A DNA stretch of 64,000 nucleotides from Nymphaea colorata. Its lineage: Eukaryota; Streptophyta; Magnoliopsida; Nymphaeales; Nymphaeaceae. The stretch is taken from assembly GCF_008831285.2 (NCBI RefSeq), contig NC_045143.1, positions 4,783,503 through 4,847,502 of the forward strand, written 5' to 3'. Below the pieces are notes generated by a model. The model saw nothing but the letters and a program-made list of their open reading frames with translations, did no database searches and was not told the origin of the DNA. A program made the position numbers and the translations under genes. This document shows, one piece after another, positions 12,373-25,300 of this stretch; the stretch's first letter is position 1; each line of letters opens with the position of its first letter.

Positions 12373-12667
12373 CTATGTCTGGGACCAAACCAAACCCCTC
12401 AAAATTTTTTGCTTAATCATTTTTTTTGTGCCATACAACCCAGTGCTTGTGGCCTGTTTGGATGATGTTGAAAGCCGAATTTTGTAAAACCATGTTTTTA
12501 GAAAACTATGCTTTCTTTAATGTACCGTACTTTGCAGTTTGAATATGATACGAGCTCAACCTCAAACGTGGTATTAGATAATGAAAATATTCATCACGTC
12601 CATCATAGTAGATTGAGTGGTCTTGATTAGATGGTAGATGACTTTGAAAAGCTAGAGTCAATATTCA

Positions 12668-12695
12668 ATATATATATATATATATATATATATAT
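12668..12695. repeat. (AT)n microsatellite
   Basis: An uninterrupted TA run. Confidence 0.9.
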
Positions 12696-13939
12696 CGCTT
12701 CATTTTCTTATGAAGTATAAAATTTTATTTCATAAAACTTGTGTTTGAGACAGCAGGCTTCCTGTCTGTAATTGCACTCTCGGGATGGTAACATTTTTTT
12801 TGCGTTTCTCCAATGCAAGAGTTCATGCCATTCTTGTTTTTTCTCTTTTTATTTTTCCAAATGTGCCTCTCCAACACAAGAGTGAATTCCGTTCTTGTTT
12901 TTTCTCTCTTTCTTTTTCCTTTCTCCTCATGTGGCACGCCAAGCTCACAGAACCCTCGCTTGTTAACGATTCATTCACGTTTCTTCACTCAGCTGAAGAT
13001 AAAAAAGCAACCCTAGTGCAACCCAAAGCAAAGGAAAAGCGAAGCAGACAGTGCACCTAAGATTAAGTTGTAATTGGCCAAGGATTTAAAATAAACTCCA
13101 CTAACTAGCGTTTATAGTATATGAATTTGATTTTAGATGATGTAGGTTTCTAAACACTGGCCAATGCGAGGGTGACTTGTGTGCTATGAGGATGCATGAA
13201 AGGAGCCCTTCCAGATGGCATGTAAGCACACACAATGCGCGTGGAGCCGATTTAATAACTGAATGAATTTATTTTTTTTAGCCTCAAGGTGCATGGTATA
13301 GCCAGTTGGGCGATGAGTGTGTGAGAAGACACGACATTAATTTAATTTGATTACTAAAAGCATCATACCTTTGTGTCTTAAATGATAAGACAAAAGGGTG
13401 TAATGTTGACGCTGCTTAAGATTCCAAAGTTAAGGGAATAAGAGGCTTTCAACCTCTTTTCCAAACAGTGGGTCGTACGTAATTTTATTGCTCCACCAAA
13501 AAGTTTAAATCTATTCAAACAGTAGCTACAAGACGTGCCTACCATTTCGCAACGTATTCAACTTGAATAAAATTATATTTGATATTGATGGTATGATTTG
13601 AGAACCGGAAATATTGCTTACGTGAAATGAGATATGGGGTTCGACACGAAGATTTTGAGGTGAGGAGAAGCTTCTTTCTCGGTAACCGTGGGCTCTGACA
13701 GTAAAAAGATTGGTTGAGACTCGAACATTATTTAGAAATTCAAAAGCAAAACGCAACCACTTGAGATTGAAGAAACCAACAGCTCAAATAAAAATATGTT
13801 AAATCCTGATCAATTCTCAGAACTCAACGGCCATGGATGGTCGGACCTTGCCCACCACTCAATAAGCGTGCGTATGCAACATTAGAGAGCAGGAAGCACG
13901 AAAGAAAGAGATTATTGCAAGTATATACATATCCCCTTC

Positions 13940-14245
13940 ACATTGGAGAGCATCTGTGGTGGAGTCCGCATGCTGTGCTGGCCTTTCTTTGAAGAGCAAC
14001 CGACTGACTGCAGGTATGTCTGTACCAAGTGGGGAGTGGGGATGGAGATGGAAGATGAGGTGAATAGGGGAGAGGTGGAACGCCTGGTGAGGGAGACCAT
14101 GGAGGGGGAGAAGGGGAGGGAGATGAGAGAGAGGGTGAGGATGTGGAAGCAACAAGCGGAGTTGGCGGTCCAGCCAGGGGTTTCTTCCTACCAGAACTTC
14201 CACAGACTGGTCGACGAGGTTCTCCTCAAGAACTGGCCCAAGTAA
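13940..14245 (+). pseudogene. UDP-glycosyltransferase C-terminal fragment (UGT85-like)
   Basis: The open frame ESICGGVRMLCWPFFEEQ is the second half of the PSPG box of plant family-1 glycosyltransferases. It continues with CRYVCTKWGVGMEMEDEV, EVERLVRETMEGEKG and a normal C-terminus, SSYQNFHRLVDEVLL, then a stop at 14243-14245. The PSPG box is cut after the Thr-Leu-Glu-Ser part. The upstream HCGWNS half, the catalytic His and the whole N-terminal domain are absent, and the DNA before 13940 has no UGT similarity. Family knowledge: these enzymes transfer sugar from UDP-sugar to small molecules. This fragment cannot do so. The reading frame is undamaged over ~100 codons, which suggests the truncation is recent. 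Confidence 0.8.
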
Positions 14246-15835
14246 AACTCTAAACAGGATCATTTGATTATAAGCGCGAGCGCGATATAAATTATTGCAA
14301 GGTAGATCGGTTAGCGCTCTTTTCATGCAAGTATGTATGACGGAACCTTGCTGTAAGTACAGTACTGTTATTACTTTTGCGCGTGGAAATGGAAATGATG
14401 AGTTTGAAACATGAATTACAGGTCCCAGGCAGGGCTGGCCGATGATCAGGCAAAGGAATCAATTCTTGCTCACTATGGACAATAGATGCTGGACGGCCAG
14501 AGCTACACCGATCGGGATGGCCGTTTAAAAGTTTCCTCGCCGTACGCCAACAGTCTCGTTAACTAGCCGCCAGTGGTCTCCTTGAAAGTATTAAATGGGA
14601 AAATGAGAAAAAAAAACTTATTATTAAAAAAAGTGTATCCACGGCCCGTTTGTCATGATGCGTTTGGTGTAGAAATTACTCTCGCTGTTGCAATTTGATC
14701 TCATTTTGGTGGCGTCGTAACATTCCCTTTGGTCATGCATTTTCTGTTTAACAGTTTCATAAGAATGGAAGGCTTGTAATTTGACACTTTGCGAAATACT
14801 ATCGAATCTGTTATTTGTAAGACCGAAGCTATGATTTTTTGCACTTTTTGTAGCAGGAATTATTGTCTCTTTTTTATTTTTATAAATTGTCAATAACCAT
14901 ATTTATTGTTGTGTTTGCACTGACACATAAGTGTCATGCAATATCAGTTAAACTTATTTTTTTTACAACCACCTTCAAAAACTAGGTTTTTGTCATCCTT
15001 CCTTAAAGAAGTTTAAATTGAAAACATGGTTTTGGTCTTGGTCTTGTTATCCAATTTGACAAACATGTTTCTCAAAACTCATTAGAAAACCCAGTTTCCA
15101 CAAAACTTGGTTTTGTAGAAACCAAACTTTTGAAGGGTGCCATTCAAACTCCTCTTTAGTTTTTTCTTGTATAATTGGGTTAGACAAGAGTGTCATCCCA
15201 ACGCTCCTTAATTTTTTTTTAATATAAGCTAAACTTTCTAAGAAAGAATTTATAAGGTTGTGAGACCTAAGTCCAAGCATTGAACTTAACTATGAGAAAT
15301 AGCTATATATATATATATAATGAGGAACAATCTCAGCCCTTAATCCTTTTCATATCAATGGTTGAAAGGAAAACAAGAAAAAAAAATCAAGCAATTTGGT
15401 CATATAATATTAATTCATATATTTTTCTCCTTGTTTTTCTAACATATTAGTTTTCTTTAACTATCACATTAGTGGTTCTTTTGTGCGGGTGGTTAAGCAG
15501 TGCACTTGAGTTTCTATATGAGTTTTGGATCCTGCCTATCATGAGTCGATCTAGATGGAAAAGATTCAACAATCCTTCCCAACTCCCTTATGTCTTTTTA
15601 TCATTGAGGTAATGATCATATAGTTCACAAGGGGAATGGTGCAACTAATTGGGCTGTAGTTAGTAGGCTGTCTTTGGATCCATGACATCACTGCAAGTTG
15701 AAGTGCTTTCTTCTTGGTGGTAGGACAAAATATAATTTTTCAAACATAGTCGCATCATTTTTGTTTCATAAAACAATTATGTATTGAGAAAAAAAAAGAT
15801 GTGATTTTTGTTACAACACCTTCTTACTGTATAAC
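14246..15835. other. Intergenic region between UGT fragment and ankyrin copy 3
   Basis: AT-rich. A tRNA-like SINE-type head may lie near 15488-15545 (GGTGGTTAAGCAGTGC, then TTTTGGATCCTGCC), but it is weak. No gene is supported. The left part of 15660-15835 is the probable 3' flank of copy 3. Confidence 0.35.
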
Positions 15836-18369
15836 CTATCCCCTTCTCATGGCAGAATCATCAAAGGAAGCTTCTTCTGTAAACTTGTCAGGCCGTTGTG
15901 TCTGCTCTAGTTTGCTAACCCGTTTCCTGATCATCATGACAAGAAGAGAAATCAAAACTGCACCCAACATGCCCAGACCCAGCCCATAGACAACCTCCAA
16001 AGTCAGCCTGCTGCCTTTCTTATTTGACCAAGTAATCCATGAGCCGGACATGTAAGCCACCACCATGAACGACACAGAGACCCACATCACCTTATCAGTC
16101 ACCGTCTGCAGCCAGGTCAGGGCTCGGTGCCTGATGGGGATGACGCTGACGAGCACTATGACGATGCCTAGCGATGTGAAGAGCGCCATGTCATTGCTCA
16201 CCTTGAATAGACTCGTGTCGCCCATTATCGGCCTTCCCTTCGAATCTCCGTCCTGATACATCCCGCCGGGCGGCGCAAGCCCGGCTGAAAATGTGACCGT
16301 GGCAATCAGAACAGCAACAACAGTTATTGTGGTCTGAGCATTCTGCAGGCCTTCCCGGTGGATCCGGTGGTACTTTCCGTTGCGATCGCGGAGCCCATTT
16401 TGGGCTAAGGGGTTCTCCATGTCTACATAAATGTTAGGTAGATCATTTGAAGCTAGGTTCGGGTGCTTTGAGCTTCGGGCTCCTGCGTTTCTCAATGAGG
16501 AGATCATTTGCAACCTGTGATTGCTCTTCTCAAACTCCACAATGTCTAGAGCTGTCAATCCCTTCTTGTTGACAGTATTCAACACGATTCTTGTATTGTT
16601 GATTATGTAGGTCACCATCTGAAAGAAATAATACACAAATGCAGCCACCATGAATCATCAGTTACTGAGAAGAAGAAGAAAGATGCTTACGGAGAGAGAC
16701 GTAGAGAGGACGAGAGTACATGATGCGATTTTTCATAGGCTGCAAGATGCAGAACCGTGTTGCCCATCTGATCTCTCGAGTTGATTATCGTTTCCGTGTT
16801 GTAGTTCTCAACCAAGTACTGCAAGGCCTCAAACCGCCGGTTCATCACGCACAGATGAAGAATGCTTTCTTCCTGCTGCGTTAAAACAGAAGCTAGATTC
16901 GAGTCGACTGAAAGAATTTTATCCATAATCTCCTTTAATCCCCTCATTGCTGCTAAATGCAATGGAGTCCTTCCTTCTTTGTTCCACAGCAAACAGGCAT
17001 CATAGCTACCATCGAGGAGTTCCTGCGCGAGCTGGACATGACCATTGCTTATAGCTAGATGCAGAGCAGTACACCATTGCTCGTCCACTTCTATCGAGGC
17101 GCGAGGTTCCACCATCAATATCTCTCGAACAACATCTGCCCCAGCAGTTCAGACCAAATATTCGTCAACCATCGAATGCCACTAAAACATCTCACCAGAT
17201 CATTAAGTGAAAATGTTTAGCCTTCACCAAGTTTGAGATTAGTTCTAACAAATCCGACAATTAATTTGAGTGGATGCAAACTATGGACGAATACATGGTC
17301 AAAATATAAGCTGATATATAGAATGAATTTTTTGTGGAGTTATGATTAACCATCTTGCTCATAAAATCAAAATTCCAGACTGGGCATCACATTGACATGA
17401 TTCTTTTCTTCTCATATTTTTCCAGCGCTACCTGAAGATAGCCATGAACGTGGTCCAAAGTGAACATATAAGAAGGTGTTATGAGAACTCGGAAGTCCCT
17501 AGGATCTCTTGCCCATTCTAGTTTTTGACCAAGCAAAAATTCCGTGACATAGATTAATTAGGCTGGACATGTAGCTGTTTAAAATATATTTCCAATTCAC
17601 AGCAAATATTTGAAGAGGAAAAGTAACGCCGACGGTTGGATTAGACTAACTTTTCTGAGAAACTTAAATACCACAATATATGATGAAACTAACTTTTCTG
17701 AGAAATAGTAACGCCGACGGTTGGATTAGACTTTATCAAAGTTATGAAAATAGGATCAGATTTATTATCTAATTCATGTTCTTTATGATTTATCTGTATC
17801 CAGATCCAACTCCAACAATGTAAAATAGTGATCCCATGTGAAAGTTGACCTAATTATCCGAGTCAAATGATCCTTGTTTCACATCTCGTCTCTGAACCAA
17901 AACGTGATTAGGTGAAAATTAATGAAGTTGGACTTGGTAATGCCTGGAAAACCGGGCTATGCCTCTCATTTCATCCAAACATTAAAGACGCAATCGCTTT
18001 TAAATGTCATGTAATTCCAGCTTGAATTCAATCATCTCTGCGTGCCAATGACGGAAACATGTAATTTGACTTGTTCTCGACACTCTGCTATGTCCTTATA
18101 GTGAGGGTATGTATAAAACTATCATTCCTATCAAACTTGTCTATGCAATAGTCATGAAATTTTTCGTGAGGCCGATGAATTAAAGTTTCTAAGTTTCAAT
18201 TGAGTCAAAATATCATTTTTAAAATTTTTATATAAAACAAATCAAATTTTCTAAAATTTACATGTCATTTTTTTTCTTTTTAAAAGCAATTTTTAAAAGG
18301 GAGTCATCGCCCTTTGCGGGCCCCACTGTGTTTATGTCTCTACCAAACTATGAGCAAACAAGTCAAACA

Positions 18370-18400
<31 letters not shown>

Positions 18401-19040
18401 CTTCAAAAGGAAAAACCAGGTCCATAAGAATAAAAAACACTTTCATTCTACAGTTAATGTTGCCAGTTCTCGCTCAGAAAATATCTTGCAAGATGACGAT
18501 GTGTTGAAACCATGTGCTTTGCTTGGGAAAAAAAAAAAGGAAAAGAGAAGGGACCTCCGGGATACCTGCATGACCTCTGGAGGCAGCCTCAAGCAGTGAA
18601 GAAACCAGGGAGCCCTCCACCCTGAAGAGGGGCAGCCAACGATCAGACAGCAGCGTCTTCACCACCTCCACGCGCCCATAGCGCGCCGCCAGCGTCATGG
18701 CGTCGGCGCCCTTTTGATCGCCGGCGGAAACGAAAGCACAGCAGGCAAGGGAAGGGTTGGACTCCAGCAGAAGCCGCGCGGTCTCGGCTTTGCCTTCCCG
18801 GCAAGCAACGTGGAGCGGCGTCTCCGACCTCCTGTTTCTGGCGGACGCCAACTCCGGCCGAAGGCGGAGCACCTCGGCAGCGAACTCGGCATGGCCATAA
18901 TTGGCGCATATGTGGAGGCAGGTGTTGGCGGAGCCGGGCGTCACTTGGTCCAGAAGGACTCGCCCCTCTTCTTCCTTCATCAGCTCCGCCAAGGCTGCGG
19001 TGTTCCCATTAATGCTTGCATTCTGTAGCCTCTCATCCAT
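15836..19040 (-). CDS. Ankyrin-repeat/PGG-domain membrane protein (ACD6/ITN1-like), copy 3
   Basis: Exons on the minus strand are 19040-18566, 17135-16720 and 16618-15836, giving 1674 nt and 557 aa. The ATG at 19040 starts [12 protein letters not shown], aligned with the other copies. Ankyrin repeats include [60 protein letters not shown] and [13 protein letters not shown]. Exon 3 carries [25 protein letters not shown] and four hydrophobic segments, ending SAMRRG. The loop after the PGG motif ([14 protein letters not shown]) is three residues shorter than in copies 1 and 2. Intron 1 is ~1.4 kb. Predicted topology: a cytosolic ankyrin domain and four membrane helices. Its position upstream of the other two suggests local tandem duplication. 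The function is inferred from family only. Confidence 0.88.
18374..18400. repeat. (AT)n microsatellite in intron 1 of ankyrin copy 3
   Basis: An uninterrupted TA run near the splice donor side of the intron. Confidence 0.9.
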
Positions 19041-19678
19041 TAGTATTGCAGACACACAGAGAGCTGCAGAGAAAGATCTTGTGAGAATGAATGCAAGCAA
19101 GGGCACCGAATTTCTTCCGACTTTTTGTACTTAAGGCTCTAAGACACGCCATTTGGACAACATTCATTTCCTCCATTTTTTTTGTTTTTTTCCCAAGAGT
19201 TGACGGAAGAAAACCAAGTCACCTGCCAAGCAATTTCCATGTCTTTCCGTCAGCTGGAGAAGAAGGTGCTTTTCTAAAAGTGCACCTAATAATGTCTGAA
19301 AAATATCAAAACGGAGGTGTGCTCATGTTGGAATATTTTATATCTAATTGCTTGAACTACTGACGGGCTATCAAAAAACTTTTGAAACTAGACTATGATT
19401 TTGTTATTTCACTAATTGTAGGCACCCATGTGTAAATAACTCACTCAGATCTTACTATTACTTTAAGTGCATAATTTGTTCCACCGATGAAGCCATAATG
19501 AACAAACTTGAGTGGAACGTAAATCTTCAAGTGTTTGGTAGAGTCCAATTTTTTGCCGTCACTATGGACGGTGCCAGATTCCGGTCACGAACTCGAGAAT
19601 TTGGATGATTCGGAACACAGGACACGGTTTCACTGCTTGACTTGGAAATTTCCTCATAGAATAAACCATAAACTCATT

Positions 19679-20062
19679 CTTTTTGAGAAAAAAAAAAATT
19701 GAAAAAAACGCCATACATTAAACGGCCATTTAAAACATTTAAAAAAGTACTTTTTAAAAAAACGTTAAAAACGAAAAAAAATGCGTTTTTAACGTGTTTT
19801 TAACACATTTTTGATACATTTTTTCGTGTTTTTTTCACTTTTTTCATTTTTTTAGTTTTTTAATGACAAACAGTTTTTTTTGTTGCAAATCTACTTGTTT
19901 TTTCATGTTTATTTTATTAGTTTCTCACTTATTTTATTTTTTCTTTATTTTTAGTTTTTCAAAAATTTTAAAAATTTACTGTATTTTTCTCTTCTTTTTT
20001 TCAAACTCACCGTATTATACCTAAGAAAAACCTCGCCGTTTAAAACTCAGAAAAGTTATTTC
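19679..20062. repeat. T-rich dispersed repeat, copy B
   Basis: It is collinear with 9552-9880 in block order: the GTTAAAAACGAAAAAAAATGC block, GCAAATCTACTTG, TTAGTTTCTCACTT, ACCGTATTATACC and CGCCGTTTAAAACTCAG. A shorter partial match to its end (TTATACCCGAAAAA-TT-CTCACCGTATAATAC) lies at about 60130-60260. Confidence 0.55.
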
Positions 20063-20684
20063 TGACTATACTATGGAATAAACTTTATTCGTTGTCGACA
20101 GGTTGTTGCAATAGCTTTGGATGGAGGTTGGTAGACACTTAGTCAATTTTTATTTTAAATTTTAAGAGCATCAACCATCACTACTATACTGCAAAAAGAA
20201 AATCATTGATCACAACAAAGTTGACACCTTAAAAGTATAAACTATGTACCCTAGAAAAAAAAGTTATTGAATGAAAGCTTCAAACTCTTGACCCAAAACC
20301 ACAGCGATGGCAAAACTCCTACAATGGATTGAGATACGAGCAAGAACAAGTAATTAAGTTCACTAAAATAAGGAGTTGGACTTAAAATCTTGAGGTAGAA
20401 GGAGATATTGAGTTGGAGTTAAAAGCAAACTCTTACTCGTAGTACGTGAAACTATATTTGTTTAAAATTTGGAACCTTGGACAAGATTTCTTACCAGACC
20501 AGCCTATTAAGTCTTCTTGGCCTTTAGTTTTGGATCACAAGAAGAAAAAGGAAAACCCAGTACGCCCTGTATCGGCATCAAACTTCGTTGATTCAAAAGC
20601 GTCGTTAAACAAATTAACTTTCTAGGTCATCCCTGGGGTTTCAATTTTAAGATTGAACACTAACGAACAACTTTCAATATTTAT

Positions 20685-20686
<2 letters not shown>

Positions 20687-20768
<82 letters not shown>
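20687..20768. repeat. Compound (AT)n(AG)n microsatellite
   Basis: About 30 AT units followed by about 10 AG units. Confidence 0.95.
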
Positions 20769-20923
20769 GCAACCATCTAATCAGCATCGTTTAGATGGCA
20801 GAGAGAAACACAAGAAAAAAAAATGTAACTAATATGAGATGATGAAAATATCTTTTTTTTTTCTTTTAACCATTGATCATATTAAGTTTGATGGTCATAA
20901 TTACAAAGTCACCATTTAATTTT

Positions 20924-20926
<3 letters not shown>

Positions 20927-20967
<41 letters not shown>
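20927..20967. repeat. (AT)n microsatellite
   Basis: About 20 TA units. Confidence 0.95.
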
Positions 20968-20969
<2 letters not shown>

Positions 20970-22240
20970 CGAGTGGTCAAAGGCATTTAATTTGATCAAT
21001 TTTAGAAACGGAAATCAGTAAAGGGTCAGTCAGATATGAACACTAACAAATTCAACGAAATTAAATATGCTTTAAATTTGGCTGAAGTAAGAATGAGGGT
21101 TCGATCATATGGAAAGGTCAGTCGTACTGAATCAGATTAATTAGTTACAAGAGCTGAAATTGGATAGGAATTTCAACAGTAATCTGAGTGTTCCTCGAAC
21201 CTCTTGGAGCTTAAGTGGGCGTTTGATTATTGGATTTTAAATCCTGGATTTCTAACAAGGATCTAAAATCGTATGTTCGAAAGGTGTTGCATCTTAAAAG
21301 CCATGGTTCTCCAGTCAAATCATTTTCCTCTCTAACTTGGAGATATCTATGAATTTAACAGTTAGATCTTTTGTTCTCAACTTCAGTCTGTCAAGACCGT
21401 GGATTAAGGAATCCTAAGTCTGAAGGTAATCAAACATTCCCCGAGGATTTTGTTGATTGAAGTATGCCGACACATAGAATCGGAGAAGAAATTCACACTG
21501 GAAGAGAAAAAAACAATCTCAACCAACACTTGCCTTATTCTAAATAAAAATTTTGCTCGCAGCTTTTTTGTAAATCAAAAACATATTGAGTCTCATGGTC
21601 ACACTTGTGATTAACAATTCACTAATTTAAAAAGTGTACATGCCAGTCTCTTAAAAAAAAATTAATGAGCATCTTTAAACATTTATTATATATATATATA
21701 TATGAGTATTGATCTATACATTGTATGAAATCAAAGCAAGTTCCAAAGGAAAGGTCCCTTGAGTCATTCTACTCGCAAAACCTGTAAGAACTTGTTGCCA
21801 TTAATTACATGTGGAGAAATCAGAGTGGCGAGATTTTAGGCCACGCACAAAATAAAACAAGCCACAAGCTTACACTTGGAAATCACGATCTTAGATCCCG
21901 AAAAGGAAAGATCCAGAACTAGTTCGCCATGCCCACGTACCCACATTGCCGAAGATCCCAAAATCCCAGATTGAAACGGGAACAGCCAAACGGGCACTCC
22001 GAAAAGATCCTCAAAACTTCCGCAACAACCTTGACCGAACCCTCAACTCCCAACTTCCGACTTGAAGCCCATCGACTGTCCACGACTGAAGTTAATAAGG
22101 GCATTTCGGTCATTAGACGCCACTGACGACTCCCGGCCACAACCTGCCTCTCGTCGCTTTCTCTTTCCCGCGTTAACCGCCATCTCTTGGCCTTCGTTTT
22201 TTTCGTAGCTTCTTGCACCGTTTCGCTTCTAACGGCTCTC

Positions 22241-22373
22241 TCCTTCTCTGGCCGCTAACCTCCTCCTTCTTCTCCCCTCTTCTTCCTCCTTCTTCTCCCC
22301 TCCCTCTTCTACTTATTGTTCTCCTCCCCTTCTCTCTCCTCTTCTCTCAAGAACACTCTTCTGCCTAGCGAAC
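22241..22373 (+). promoter_or_regulatory. Pyrimidine-rich 5' leader of the PABP gene
   Basis: Almost entirely C and T for ~110 bases before the ATG at 22374, with repeated CTTCTTCTCC-type blocks. This resembles the CT-rich leaders of plant translation-machinery genes. The transcription start was not determined. Confidence 0.4.
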
Positions 22374-25300
22374 ATGGCCGCCACCAACACCACCTCCACT
22401 GTTTCAGTGCAACCTGCACAGCCATTTCCGCCGGCCTCCCTCTACGTCGGAGATCTCGACTCCACCGTCTCAGAGAGCCAGCTGTATGAGAAGTTCTCCG
22501 CCACTGCCCCTGTTATCTCTGTTCGAATCTGCAAGGATAATGCCACCGGGAGATCGCTCTGCTACGGCTACGTTAATTTCCCTTCACGTTCTGACGGTAA
22601 ATTATTCGAAGCTCTGGATTGTATTTCATCTTTCTTGTGTGTAATGGGAATCTTTCTGGCTTTTACTATGTAATTGTTACGGATCTTTTGGGGAGGATTT
22701 TTTATTATCGTTGTTGCCGTCATCTTGGCAGCCGAGAAGGCAATTCAGATGCTGAATGGCAGCCTTTTGAGTGGGAAAGCTATAAGGATTAATTGGTCTC
22801 GCAGAGACCCACAAACACGAAAGAACTCCGCGGCCAATCTGTTCGTCAAGGTGCGGCGCATTCTTTTTTTCCTCTTCTGAAAAATGAATGGTATTAGTTC
22901 AGCTTCTGGCTTCTCTTTCTTAACCACTTTCCGTTTCTTGGTCAGCCAGATGTTTTGGATTTTCTTTTCAGATCATTGGTCCGTTAAATTGGAATTCTTC
23001 GAAATTTTTTTATACTCTTAATGGCCTGAAACTTGTAATCTTGAATCTTTACTTGCTTGATTCTTTTTTTCTTTCTTTGTCTTGTCCTGTGGTGCGATAT
23101 TAATGCCATTTGCTCCCCTGATACAAGGAATGTTTTATGCAGAATCTTAGTGACAAGATTGATCACAATGGGCTCAACGAGATGTTTGCGAAATACGGGA
23201 ATATCCTGTCATGCAAGGTCGCCATGGGCGATGATGGGAAAAGCAGGGGATTTGGTTTTGTTCAGTTTGAAAAAATGGAAGATGCCGACAAAGCTGTTAC
23301 TAATATGAATGGCACCGTGGTGGGAGGAAAGCCATTGTAAGTGGTACACTCTTTGGCATTCTGTTTGCAAAACTCTTCTTTGTTTCCATGGTAATAAATG
23401 CACATTTCAGTTTCTTCAAAGTGGACCTGCCCCCTTTCTGGCCTAATTACTCTTCTTTGCGTTCATTTTTTACCTGACATCCTGCCTCCTAAGTTGGTTG
23501 CTCACAGATCTCCTGATATCCCGCCTCCTAAGTTGGTTGCCCACAGATCTCTTTCCCTATGTTCTTATCTTTAACTTTTATGCAGTTATTTGGAATCCGT
23601 GTCAACCCCTAAACTTCTTGATTCTTTGAGTTCTTAATTGTCTTCTACTTTATATTCCCCTGCGTCATGAAACTATTGGCTTTATGCTAGACAATGGCGC
23701 CACATACTATCGTCTTACATATGCATACCTATGATAAATCGTCGCGTCAAGGAACTTTCGGTGGTTTACCTTCTTGATTGATTGGAGCTGTTTTGTTTTT
23801 TGTGCTGTTCATCATTGAACGATTTTCAGGTATGTCGGAAGGTTTGTCAAGAAGAACGAACGGGTGGTACCAAACGCAGAAAATAACTTTACGAACCTCT
23901 ATGTGAAGAACTTGGACCAGGACGTGGTGAATGAAGATGTGCTCAAGGAAAAATTTTCTGAACTTGGTGATGTTTCTTCATGTGTCGTTATGAGGGACGA
24001 CCAAGGAAAGCCGAGAGGATTTGGGTTCATTTGCTACCGTTGTCCAACTGATGCCAAGAAGGCTGTGGATGTCATGAATGGACAAGTACTTGGTCAGTGT
24101 GTATACTTACTTTTTTGTTCACTTTCAACTTCAGTTGTGTGGGCTCTTTGCTTAGCTTTCTTGACACCCATAGCTTGCTCGAAGTTTTCAGCGACTGCAA
24201 AATAGTGATTATATTCTCCTCCAGTTATACTTCTCCTGATGTGAAAAAATTCCTGGGACAGGTTCAAAGACCATATATGTTGGAAGGGCCCAGAAAAAGG
24301 AAGAGCGTAAGAAGATCCTGCAACACCTATTTGAGGAAAGGCGAAAGGAGAAGATTCTGAAGACTCAGGTGGCGCATGAGAGCAGAAAGCTTTCATTCTA
24401 TTATCATTTACCATCGAGACTAATCTAAGAAAAATTATCAATTTTTTGCACTCTTCAGGGCTCAAATGTGTATGTGAAGAACATTGTTGATTCTGTTGAT
24501 GATGATCAGTTAAAAGATCATTTCAGTAGTTGTGGAAAGATTACTTCAGTGAAAGTGATGCGTGATGATAAGGGGATGAGCAAAGGATTTGGCTTTGTCT
24601 GCTTCTCCTCTCCGGAAGAAGCGAGTAAGGCAGTGAGCACATTCCACTGTGAGTATTGCTTCTGCTTATTACAGTCTTCAATTCCTTGTTGTGTCTTTTT
24701 TTTTTTCTTAAGAAAATGACGCCTAAGACTCTTCTTACATGCAGCAACAATATTTCATGGAAAACCCTTGTACGTAGCTATAGCAGAGCTTAAGAAGGTC
24801 AGGGATGCCAGACTGCAGATTTTACACTCTCAACGTGTACCTGGATTAACCACAGCGAGTCCTCCTGCCGCACAAGCTACTAATTACTCTCCAATATACC
24901 TTTCACATTCACAAGATGTTATGGTTCCCCACTTCAGCAGCTCACCTCATCAAGCTATTCTGTACCCAAGATTGGGCTGGAAGTTAGGTGGAATACTGCC
25001 AAAGCAAGGATTGCATGATACCATGCCTTTGCCCATGGTAAGCGAAGAAGCTTCATCTGTTGAGAATACCTTTGTATCTATAGCTTCTTCTTTTCCTTTG
25101 TGTTTTAACTGTATATTGTTAGTTTAACTATTAAGATTTTTAATTTCTGAACAAGCAGAGGCAGCAAAAGCAATTCAAGGGGCATATTAATGGATTCGCA
25201 CCTTCACCTGTCCTGCAGCATGCTCCATTCGTCGCACATTGGCAGCTACCCGTTGAGCAGCAGGTACAATCACCATCCACTTTTTTATATGAGATTTCAA

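Larger units (their letters stand above)
11842..13939. other. Region upstream of ankyrin copy 2
   Basis: It begins with the probable 5' UTR and promoter, where 11920-12000 resembles the region upstream of copy 1. It also holds an unrecognised minus-strand open frame (12010-12372), an (AT)n tract at 12668-12695 and a short ~60-bp tandem duplication at about 12795-12910 (CTCCAAYRCAAGAGT, then TTCTTGTTTTTTCTC). I see nothing else coding. Confidence 0.4.
19041..22240. other. Intergenic region between ankyrin copy 3 and PABP
   Basis: It contains the T-rich repeat at 19679-20062 and two long (AT)n tracts at 20687 and 20927. A GC-richer stretch from ~21900 is the likely PABP promoter. No gene is supported. 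Confidence 0.45.
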
